From contig JAHHHM010000026.1 in NCBI GenBank assembly GCA_019359355.1, positions 43,789 through 107,788 on the forward strand: a DNA stretch of 64,000 nucleotides, written 5' to 3'. This document shows, in pieces, positions 28,376 through 38,700 of this stretch (position 1 is its first letter; the number at the start of each line of letters is the position of its first letter). This DNA is from Microcoleus vaginatus WJT46-NPBG5. Lineage in GTDB: Bacteria; Cyanobacteriota; Cyanobacteriia; Cyanobacteriales; Oscillatoriaceae. The position numbers and the translations under genes were made by a program. The notes under the pieces were generated by a model, which did not search any database, had not been told where the DNA came from, and saw only the letters and a list, made by a program, of their open reading frames with translations.

Positions 28376-31300
28376 ATGACTCAAGAGCTTTCTGAAAATT
28401 TTCAACTTGCTGATACTTTGGATGAGGAAATGTTTGTTTTTCCTCCATCTTTTGCCCAACAACGGCTGTGGTTTCTCGACCGGCTCATGCCGGCTCAGCC
28501 GATTTACAACATTCCCATCGCTTTACACAATCAAGGGCCACTCAATCTTGCCGCACTCAAGCAAAGCCTTAACGAAATTGTCAGGCGTCACGAGAGCCTG
28601 CGAACGACTTTTACAATGGTGGATGGGCAATTGGTGCAAGCAGTTTCGCCATCCCTGGACTTGAATCTGCCGATGATCGATCTCCGGGATTTGCCTCCAG
28701 AGCGCCGGCAGGCAGAGGCACAACAATTGGCCAGCGCAGAGGCTCGGTGTCCCTTTGATTTGGAGCAAGGCCCACTATTGCGTGTCACGCTGGTACGCTT
28801 AGCGGAAGCGGAGCAGGTATTGCTGCTGACGATACACCACATCATTTCTGATGGTTGGTCATTAAATTTGTTTGTGGGGGAATTCAAGGAACTTTACGCA
28901 GCTTTTTCTGCCGGCAAGCCTTCACCCCTACTGGAAGTGCCCATTCAGTATGCAGATTTTGCACTGTGGCAGCAGGAATGGCTTCAGGGAGAGATTCTCG
29001 AATCCCAGTTAGCTTATTGGAGAGAGCAGTTGAGGGGCGAGTTGCCGGTACTGCAACTGCCAACAGATCGCCCGCGACCCAGCGTCCCGACGATTCGGGG
29101 TGCCCAGCAACCTGTAACCATCTCTAAATCCTTAACAGAAGCCCTAAAGGCGCTCTCACGGCGGGAGGGCGTCACCCTGTTCATGACGTTGCTAGCGGCC
29201 CTCAAAACCTTACTTTATCGTTACACCGGCAGCGAAGATATTGTGGTGGGATCGCCGATTGCCGGTCGCAACCGAGCCGAGCTTGAGGGGGTTATTGGAT
29301 TTTTTGTCAATGCCTTGTTGCTGCGTACTGACTTGGCCGGCAATCCGAGTTTTCGGCAACTCTTGGCACAGGTGCGGGAAGTGACTTTAGGCGCATCGGC
29401 TCACCAAGATTTGCCCTTCGAGAAGTTAGTAGAAGAATTACAACCAAGCCGAAATCTCAGCCAAACCCCACTGTTTCAGGTCGCTTTTGTTTTAGCACCT
29501 CCGATGCCGGCGCTAGATGCCGGCTGGACTTTAAGCGATTTAGATGTCGATACCGGCACGGCGAAGTTGGATTTGTCTCTGGAATTGCAGGAAAGTCCAG
29601 AAGGTCTAATCGGCTGGTTTGAATACAATACCGATTTGTTTGACGCTGGCACCTTGCAGCGGATGGTGGGGCATTTCCAGACTTTACTGGAAGGAATTGT
29701 GGCAAATCCAGAGCAGCGCCTCTCGGAATTGCCCCTCTTAACTGAGCCAGAGCGACAACAGTTTCAAACGTGGAATGATACAAAGGCAGATTATCCCAAC
29801 CAAACCTGCATTCACCATTTATTTGAAAAGCAGGTGCAGCAAACGCCTGATGCTCTAGCGCTTGTGTTTGACGGGAAGCAGCTAACCTACCAAGAACTCA
29901 ACGTCAGAGCGAATCAGCTCGCTCACTACTTACGCTCGCTCGGTATAGGGCCAGAAGTCCTAACCGGCATCTGTGTAGAACGCTCTTTAGAAATGGTTGT
30001 CGGACTGCTGGGCATCCTCAAAGCCGGCGGTGCTTACCTGCCGCTCGATCCGGCCTATCCTGCTGAGCGCTTGGCTTTCATGCTAGAAGACTCTGGCGTG
30101 CCGGTGTTGCTCACCGGGTCCCATCTTGTCCAGTCGCTGCCAAAACATCAAACTCGTGTCCTTTGCTTGGATACAGACAGGGAAATTCTGGCTCAAAGTT
30201 GCCCGGAAAACCCGGTTAGTGGCGTTACACCCGACAACTTGGCTTATGTAATTTATACCTCTGGATCGACCGGCAAACCTAAAGGCGTTCTGTTGGAACA
30301 CCGGGGGCTTTGTAACCTCGCCACAGCCCAACAGAAGCGCTTTGATCTGCGCTCAGACAGTCGCGTACTTCAGTTCGCCTCCTTCAGTTTCGATGCCTCA
30401 GTCTCAGAAATTTTCATGACCTTATTAGCAGGAGCAACCCTAGTATTGGGAACGCGGGATTCCCTGCTACCTGGGCCGGCTTTAATTGAGTTATGCAAAG
30501 ATCAGTCAATTACAACGGTTACCCTACCGCCGTCAGTGCTAGCGGTTTTGCCGGTCGAGGAGTTTGTCACGCTACAGACAATTATTGTTGCGGGGGAAGC
30601 CTCTTCTGCTGACCTCGCTGCACGTTGGGCACCAGGCCGGCGTTTCTTCAACGCCTATGGGCCAACGGAAACAACGGTCTGCGCGACCGTTGCTGAATGT
30701 ACCCACAGCGACAAGAAGCCGCCCATCGGTCGCCCCATTGCTAACACGCAGGTGTACTTGCTAGATGCCCAAATGCAGCCGGTTCCCATCGGTGTTCCCG
30801 GTGAATTACACATTGGGGGTGCCGGTTTGTCTAGAGGATACCTCAACCGACCCGAATTAACGGCTGAGAAATTTATTGCCAATCCTTTTAGCGAAGCGAA
30901 GCACTCCCGCTTGTACAAAACCGGCGATTTAGCGCGTTATTTGCCCGACGGGAACATCGAGTTTCTTGGACGTATTGATCATCAGGTAAAAATTCGTGGC
31001 TTCCGTATCGAACCGGGCGAAATTGAGTCTGTGTTAAGCCAACACCCGGATGTGCAAGAAGTTGCGGTCATAGAGCGGGAGGATATATCTGAGGAAAAAC
31101 GCCTGGTTGCTTATATCGTTCCTCAGCAAAAAGAGGTAACGCCGGTACATAATATCGAGCACCAAGCTTCGGAGCAAATCGAACTTTGGCCATCAGTTGC
31201 CGAATATTATGTCTATGACGAGTTGTTGTACTATGCAATGACTCATGATGAGCGCAGAAACCACAGCTATAAAGTAGCAATTAACCAGTTAGTAAAGGAC

Positions 31301-32722
31301 AAAGTTGTTGTCGAAGTAGGCACTGGAAAAGATGCAATTTTAGCGAGATTTTGCGTGGAAGGCGGTGCCAAAAAAGTCTATGCGATTGAGAGGAGCGAGG
31401 AATCTTACAGCCTAGCAAAGGCTTGTATCGAAAACTTAGGCTTGCAAGAAAAAATAACCTTAATTCAAGGAGATGCAACTCAGGTTAATTTGCCGGAACA
31501 GGCTGACGTGTGTATTTCAGAAATTGTCGGTTCTATTGGGGGATGTGAAGGAGCTGCAGTCATTCAGAATAATGCCCGTCGGTTCCTTAAGGAAGATGGC
31601 AAGGTAATTCCGCAAAGGAGCGTTACGAAAATCGCAGCGATTTCTCTTCCAGATGAGCTGCTACAAAATCCCCATTTTTCCAAAACCCCAGGCTATTACA
31701 CGGAAAAAATCTTTGAGCAAATTGGCTATCCTTTTGATTTGAGACTATGTATCAAGAAATTTCCGAACTCTCATCTAATTTCAAATAGTGGAATTTTTGA
31801 GGATTTAGATTTCACTCACCAGGTTGAAACTGAATACCACATACAAATCAACCTTGATATTACTAAAGATTCCAGATTAGATGGATTTTTAGTTTGGTTG
31901 AACTTGCACACGATTGAAGGGGAAATAATTGATATCATCGAACACGAGTACTGTTGGCTTCCCGTTTACTTACCAGTGTTTTATCCCGGCATAGAAGTTT
32001 CAGCAGGAGATAAGATTGAAGCCGTTTGCAGTGGATTTCTTTGCGAAAATAATCTAAATCCAGATTACAAGGTTCAAGGTTCCTTGATAAAAAAAACTGG
32101 GCAAATCATTGATTTTGAACACGCTTCCTACCATCACAAAAGGTTGTATAAGCAAACACCTTTTTACGCCAAGTTATTCTCCCAAGATGAACTGAAAAGC
32201 AATCAAAACAACTACTCAGAAGACTTAACTGAACAGCTTCGGAACTATCTAAAAGCTCGGTTGCCTGACTACATGATGCCTGCGGCTTTTGCACTCTTAG
32301 AGAATCTGCCGTTAACACCCAATGGCAAACTGGATCGCCGTAGTTTGCCGGCTCCAGGAGTTTGGCGTCCAGAGTTAGGAGTTACTTATGCCGCACCTGA
32401 AACTGAGGTAGAACAAACCATCGCTACAGTTTGGCAACAAGTATTACGCCTAGAAAAAGTGGGAATGCATGATAACTTCTTCGATCTTGGAGGTCATTCA
32501 TTACTTCTCGTGCAAGTTCACAGCAAGTTGCAAGAAGTTTTAACGACACCTATCTCAATGGTGGAACTATTTAAATATCCAACGATTAGCGCTTTAGCGA
32601 AATCTGTCAGTCAAGAATCAAGCGCAGCCTCCTCTTTTCAGCAAAGCCACGACCGAGCTAAAAAGCAAAAAGAGGCAATCAATAAACAAAAACAACGCCG
32701 GCAGGCAGGAAAGGAAAAATAA
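28376..32722 (+). CDS. Single-module NRPS: C - A (interrupted by PRMT-like methyltransferase) - PCP
   Basis: This 1448-residue module has a C domain (HHIISDG about 154), an A domain (TSGSTG about 628) and a PCP (LGGHS about 1371). A Lys-rich C-terminal tail may dock to the PKS. The A-domain code by eye is DASTIAAVC(K), a Tyr/Phe-type code. Between A8 and A9 (about residues 935-1290) sits a large methyltransferase unlike the one in module 1. SAM motif I is VVVEVGTGKDA (about 976), and SEIVGSIGGCE (about 1047-1057) has the two acidic residues spaced as in the double-E loop of protein arginine methyltransferases. A long beta-rich C-terminal part follows (HIQINLDITK... WLPVYLPVFYPG). It is predicted to add and methylate Tyr/Phe; N- or O-position is unknown. 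It lies 121 bases after the first NRPS gene. Confidence 0.94.
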   Translation: MTQELSENFQLADTLDEEMFVFPPSFAQQRLWFLDRLMPAQPIYNIPIALHNQGPLNLAALKQSLNEIVRRHESLRTTFTMVDGQLVQAVSPSLDLNLPMIDLRDLPPERRQAEAQQLASAEARCPFDLEQGPLLRVTLVRLAEAEQVLLLTIHHIISDGWSLNLFVGEFKELYAAFSAGKPSPLLEVPIQYADFALWQQEWLQGEILESQLAYWREQLRGELPVLQLPTDRPRPSVPTIRGAQQPVTISKSLTEALKALSRREGVTLFMTLLAALKTLLYRYTGSEDIVVGSPIAGRNRAELEGVIGFFVNALLLRTDLAGNPSFRQLLAQVREVTLGASAHQDLPFEKLVEELQPSRNLSQTPLFQVAFVLAPPMPALDAGWTLSDLDVDTGTAKLDLSLELQESPEGLIGWFEYNTDLFDAGTLQRMVGHFQTLLEGIVANPEQRLSELPLLTEPERQQFQTWNDTKADYPNQTCIHHLFEKQVQQTPDALALVFDGKQLTYQELNVRANQLAHYLRSLGIGPEVLTGICVERSLEMVVGLLGILKAGGAYLPLDPAYPAERLAFMLEDSGVPVLLTGSHLVQSLPKHQTRVLCLDTDREILAQSCPENPVSGVTPDNLAYVIYTSGSTGKPKGVLLEHRGLCNLATAQQKRFDLRSDSRVLQFASFSFDASVSEIFMTLLAGATLVLGTRDSLLPGPALIELCKDQSITTVTLPPSVLAVLPVEEFVTLQTIIVAGEASSADLAARWAPGRRFFNAYGPTETTVCATVAECTHSDKKPPIGRPIANTQVYLLDAQMQPVPIGVPGELHIGGAGLSRGYLNRPELTAEKFIANPFSEAKHSRLYKTGDLARYLPDGNIEFLGRIDHQVKIRGFRIEPGEIESVLSQHPDVQEVAVIEREDISEEKRLVAYIVPQQKEVTPVHNIEHQASEQIELWPSVAEYYVYDELLYYAMTHDERRNHSYKVAINQLVKDKVVVEVGTGKDAILARFCVEGGAKKVYAIERSEESYSLAKACIENLGLQEKITLIQGDATQVNLPEQADVCISEIVGSIGGCEGAAVIQNNARRFLKEDGKVIPQRSVTKIAAISLPDELLQNPHFSKTPGYYTEKIFEQIGYPFDLRLCIKKFPNSHLISNSGIFEDLDFTHQVETEYHIQINLDITKDSRLDGFLVWLNLHTIEGEIIDIIEHEYCWLPVYLPVFYPGIEVSAGDKIEAVCSGFLCENNLNPDYKVQGSLIKKTGQIIDFEHASYHHKRLYKQTPFYAKLFSQDELKSNQNNYSEDLTEQLRNYLKARLPDYMMPAAFALLENLPLTPNGKLDRRSLPAPGVWRPELGVTYAAPETEVEQTIATVWQQVLRLEKVGMHDNFFDLGGHSLLLVQVHSKLQEVLTTPISMVELFKYPTISALAKSVSQESSAASSFQQSHDRAKKQKEAINKQKQRRQAGKEK

Positions 32723-32724
32723 TC

Positions 32725-35700
32725 ATGGATAAATCAGTTATGTCCGAATCTCTTGAAGGAATTGCCATTATCGGAATGGTTGGCCGGTTTCCCGGTGCCA
32801 AAAATGTTGATGAATTTTGGCAAAACTTGAAAAATGGTGTAGAGTCTATTTCATTTTTTTCTGATCGAGAACTGGAAGAAGCTGGAATTGACCGGGCAGT
32901 CTTCAGTGAACCCCATTATGTAAGAGCAAGAGCTGTTTTAGAAGATATCGAGTTGTTTGATGCTTCATTCTTTGGGTTCAATCCCAGAGAAGCTGCCATC
33001 ACTGATCCACAACACCGGCTGTTTTTAGAGTGTGCGTGGGAAGCGTTGGAAAGTGCCGGCTACAACGCTGAAACTTATGAAGGTTCCATAGGCGTTTATG
33101 GTGGGTCTAGTGGAATAAATACCTATTTTTTGAATAACCTTCATTCAAATGGGGAGTTAAGAGAAACGGTTGGAGACTATCAAATTTTTATTTCCAACGA
33201 TAAAGATTTTCTCTCGACCCGCGTCTCCTACAAATTAAATTTGAAAGGGCCAAGTGTTACGGTTCAAACTGCTTGCTCTACCTCATTAGTTGCCATCGGT
33301 ATGGCTTGCCAAAGTTTGCTGAATTACCAATGCGATATGGCTTTAGCCGGCGCATCTGCAATCGGCGTTCCGCAAAAAGCCGGCTATTTATATCAAGAAG
33401 GAATGATTCTGTCCCCAGATGGACACTGTAGACCTTTTGATGCCAAGGCAGAGGGAACTTTAGGTGGCAGCGGTGTAGGAATTGTTGTTTTGAAAAGATT
33501 AGAGGATGCAATTGCAGATGGAGACTACATTCATGCAGTAATTAAAGGTTCAGCAATTAATAACGACGGTTCCTTAAAAATTGGCTACACCGCACCCAGT
33601 ATCGATGGTCAAGCTGAAGCAATCGCCCAGGCTTTAGCAACAGCAGAATTTGAACCTGAAACTGTTAGCTACATAGAAGCTCATGGCACCGGCACTCCCT
33701 TGGGAGATCCGATTGAAATTGCGGCACTCACGCAAGTTTTTCGCGCCGGCACCCAGAAGAAAGGCTTCTGCGCTATCGGTTCTGTTAAAAGCAATCTTGG
33801 ACATTTAGACACGGCATCTGGTGTCACCGGCTTAATTAAAACTGTTCAAGCACTCAAACATAAGTTGCTGCCACCGAGTCTACATTTTGAAGTTCCCAAT
33901 CCCAAAATAGATTTCGCTAACAGTCCTTTTTATGTCAATGCCACACTCTCCGAATGGAAAACAAATGGAACACCCCGTCGTGCCGGTGTCAGTTCTTTTG
34001 GCATTGGCGGAACGAACGCCCATGTAGTGCTTGAAGAAGCTCCTCTCATCGAAGATTCTGGAGAGTCGAGACCTTGGCAGATGCTGTTGTTATCTGCAAA
34101 AACAAGCTCGGCACTTGAAACGGCAACCACTAATTTAGTTGAGCATTTAAAGCAAAATTCTGCTCTTAACCTTGCTGATGTCGCTCACACACTTCAGGTT
34201 GGTAGAAAAGCGTTTAATCACCGGCGAATGGTTGTTTGCTCTAACTTAGAAGATACTGTTAATGCCCTTTCCAATCTCGACCTAAAACGAGTTTTTACCA
34301 GCACGCAGGATGCCAAAGAGCGGCCTGTTGTATTTATGTTTTCAGGTCAAGGATCGCAGTACGTGAAAATGGCTTTTGAACTTTACGAAAAAGAGCCAAC
34401 ATTTCGCGATTGCATTAATCAATGTTCAGAAATTCTCAAACCTTACCTGAAACTTGACCTACGCCACGTTCTTTATCCAAAGGACGAACAAATAGAAGAA
34501 GCTACGCTGCAATTAAAGCAGACTGCCATCACACAGCCGGCACTCTTTACCATCGAGTACGCTTTATCGCAGTTGTGGTTGGAATGGGGTGTGCGCCCTA
34601 CGGCGATGATTGGGCACAGTATTGGTGAATATGTGGCTGCTTGTTTAGCCGGCGTTTTCTCTCTAGAAGATGCATTGGCATTAGTGGCAAAACGAGGGCA
34701 ATTGATGCAGCAAATGCCTCCAGGTTCAATGCTAGCGGTTCCACTTCCAGAGAATGAAGTGCAACCTTTGTTGGGCGATAAACTCTCCCTGGCTGTAATT
34801 AACGGGCAATCGAGTTGTGTGGTTGCCGGCACTGCAGATGCTATAGAAGGATTGCAACAAAAATTACTTGATCAAGGTGTGGAGTGCCGGTGTTTGCACA
34901 CATCCCACGCGTTCCACTCGCAGATGATGGAACCCATCTTAGAACCTTTCGAGGAACTGGTTAAGAAAGTTGCCCTGAAGCCCCCACAAATGCCTTATAT
35001 ATCCAATGTCACCGGCACTTGGATTACAGCGGCACAAGCAACAAATCCTAGCTATTGGGCAACGCATTTACGGCAAACTGTGCGCTTTGCAGATGGCTTG
35101 CAAGAACTGTTGAAAAAACCGGAGCAAATCTTATTAGAAATTGGCCCCGGACGGACATTAACGACGCTGGCAAAACAGCATCCAGATTGCACGGCTGATC
35201 GTATTGTGCTTTCCTCATTGCGTCACCCACAAGATGGGCAGTCGGATTTAGCATTTTTGCTAACGACATTCGGCAAACTCTGGCTAACAGGAATTCAGGT
35301 CAATTGGTCGGGATTTTATGCCTATGAGCGACGCTACCGACTGCCCTTGCCAACTTATCCGTTTGAGCGCCAACGACACTGGATTGAAGCAAAAAGCTTG
35401 CCGGCACAAAACACTCCGATTTCCAACCCCATTTTATGGGAATCTTTAGTAGAGGCCGGCCTCATGCAGTCACAGATAGGTATCGAAAAATTTGACAATT
35501 CTACCTATTTAGAGAAAAAGCAGTCGCTTGATCGTTTGTGTATTGCTTACATGAACCTCGCTCTCCAAAATTTAGGTGCATTTAGCAATCCCAGCCAAGG
35601 GTATTCTCTTGAAGAATTATTCCATCAATTTCAAGTTTTGCCGCGTTACCAGCAATTATTGTCTGGATGGCTAAAAGTATTGGTCACTCAAGGTCAGTTA

Positions 35701-38700
35701 AAGCAAGAAGGAGAGAAGTTTACCAACTTTATCCCATTTCCCAAAAACTCTCTAAACGCTCTTGTAGAACAAGTCAGAATTCAATGGCAAGATAACCTGC
35801 AATGGATAGATACGATTCAAATTTGTGGAGAAAATCTAGCTGCGGTGCTACTCGGTAAAGAAGATCCGTTGGCGCTGACATTTACCGGCGGCTCCTTTGA
35901 TAAAATGGAAAATCTCGCTCAAGAATGGCCGGTGTTTCATTATTGTAATGGCATTGTGCGGGCGAGCTTGCAACAGGTGGTGAAGTCATTATCACCGCAA
36001 GTTAATTTGAGAATCCTGGAAATTGGGGCCGGCATGGGATTAACCACGGTGGATATAATGCCGATTTTACCACCGAAACAAACGAGCTACACCTTTACCG
36101 ATGTTGGACGTCTTTTCCTAGATCGAGGCAAAGAAAAATTTAGCGCTTATCCATTTGTTGATTATCGCCTGCTAGATATTGAGCAGCCTCCTGAAAATCA
36201 AGGATATGAGCCACATAGTTTTGATGTCATAATAGCTGCGAATGTGCTGCACGTAACCCGCAACATCGGGGAAACTTTGGCTCACGCTCGTTCTTTACTG
36301 GCTCCTGAAGGCATCGTTTTGATTTGGGAAATAACACAGCATCAATTAGATTTTGATATCGTTGATGGCCTTGCTATGAGACCTCTTGCGGATGGAGAAC
36401 GCAGTCAGGGAAATCCATTCTTATCAAAAGAACAGTGGTTTGAAGCGCTGCGAGATAATGGATTTGTTGAGATGACTGCATTGCCTGAAACTGAAGCATT
36501 AGGACACCATATTTTGGTTGCCAAAGCTTCTTCACCGGCAGCTAATTCTGCCCCTCTAGCATTTACGGTTTCTCAAGAAAAGATTCTCAGCAATCAAGTT
36601 ACTACCGGCAAAAAACCGAACATTGCAGACTGGTTTTATATTCCATCTTGGAAACGCTCACTACTGCCGGCTCGTAAAGCTAACCTACTCCCAGCTCAAT
36701 CATGTTGGTTAGTATTTGCTGATGAATGCGGCTTGGGTGACAAAATCGTGAAACATCTGGAACAAGAGAATCAGGATGTTATTACGGTAAAAGTGGGTCA
36801 AGAGTTTGCCTCGCAAGGGAACGGCGTTTATACCCTCAATCCCCAACAAAGTGAGGACTATAATACCTTAGTCACAGAACTTAGCACTCAGAACAAGACG
36901 CCAAAAACTATTGTTCATTTATGGAATGTCACACCGGAAGATAGTACAGAACTAGGAATTCAGCTTCTTGATAATTCTCAAAACTTAGGTTTTTATAGCC
37001 TAATGTTTTTAGCGCAAGCTATCGGGAAACAAAATTTAACGGATGAGCTTCAAATCGGGGTTGTCTCAAACAATATTCAAGAAGTAACCGGCGAAGAAGT
37101 GCTGTTTCCAGAAAAGGCAACTGTACTGGGACCGTGTAAAGTAATTCCACAAGAATACCCGAACATCACTTGTCAAAATATTGATGTTGTGCTTCCTAAC
37201 TCTGGAAGCCGGCAAGAGGAGAAACTGATCTCCGATCTTCTGGCAGAACTGCGGACAAAACCATCTGAATTAAGTGTTGCTTATCGCGGCAATCATCGTT
37301 GGGTACAAACCTTTGAGCCAATGCAATTGGATGGCACGCTTGAAGAAATACCCCGGCTTAAGGAAGGCGGAGTGTATCTAATCACAGGGGGATTAGGGGG
37401 TATTGGTCTTGAGTTAGCCGAATATTTAGCACAGACCGTGCGAGCTAAATTAGTGCTGATTGGACGCTCTCCAATTCCTGAAAGTAACCAGTGGGAACAA
37501 TGGTTAAGCAATCACGATGAGCAGGATAGTGTAAGCCGTAAAATCCGAAAATTGCAGGCGATTAAAAAGCTGGGTGCGGAAGTTTTGGTCATTGCTGCGG
37601 ATGTTGCCAACTTAGAACAAATGCAAAAAGCGATTGCTCAAGCTTGTGAGCAATTTGACACAATTGATGGGGCAATTCACGCTGCCGGCATCGCACCAGC
37701 CGGCATGATTCAATTAAAAACACCAGAAATGATCGAAAATCTTCTGGCTCCTAAAGTGAAGGGAACCTTGATACTTGATGCTTTACTCAAGGACTTTAAT
37801 TTGGATTTCCTTGTACTTTGTTCTTCGCTCAATTCAATCTTGGCAACGATGGGACTTGTAGACCATTGCGCTGCAAATGCTTTTCTGGATGCCTTCGCTC
37901 AACGCAATACTAATCGAAATGGTACGTTCACTGTTTCGATTAACTGGGATGGCTGGCAAGAGGTCGGACAGGCAGCCAACACAATGATGCCGGCTGAACT
38001 TGAAAAATGGCGGGAAGAAAGTCTTAAACACGCAATTTTGCCAAAGGAAGGAGTAGATGCCTTTAGCCGGATTGTAAAGACTGCGCTGCCTCAAGTTTTG
38101 GTATCGACGCAGGATTTCTTGATGCTGATTGAGCAGCATCATGCTTCTAAAGGTTCGCTGTTTTTAGAAGCAATACAGAAGGCTAACCCGTCTAAATTGA
38201 TAGAGTCTCGACCTGAACTGAAAAATGCTTATTTAGCACCTCGGAATTCCCTTGAGAAAACGATTTCCGGCATTTGGCAAAAGTGCCTGGGTGTTGAGGG
38301 ATTGGGTATTCACGATGACTTTTTTGAGTTGGGGGGAGACTCTCTACTAGCTGTTCATTTGCTCAGCAAGTTAAGTGAATCGACCAAAACGAAATTGTCG
38401 CCACACAGTTTACTGAAAGCGCCCACAATTGCAGCGCTGGCGGAATTAATTGAAGAGACTTCTTCAGCGCAAAAACTTACCAACCGGCCTGGAAATAAAG
38501 CACTGCCTCCTTCGCTGGTGGAAATTCAAACCGGCATTAAACAACCGCTTTTCTTGGTACATCCAGCCGGCGGACAGATTTACGTGTATCGCGATCTGGC
38601 GCATCATTTAGGTTCAGATCAGCCGGTTTATGGGTTGCAGTCCCAGAGTGCAGATGAGGAAACAGACGCTTTTCTTTGTGTTGAGGAAATGGCGGCGAAC

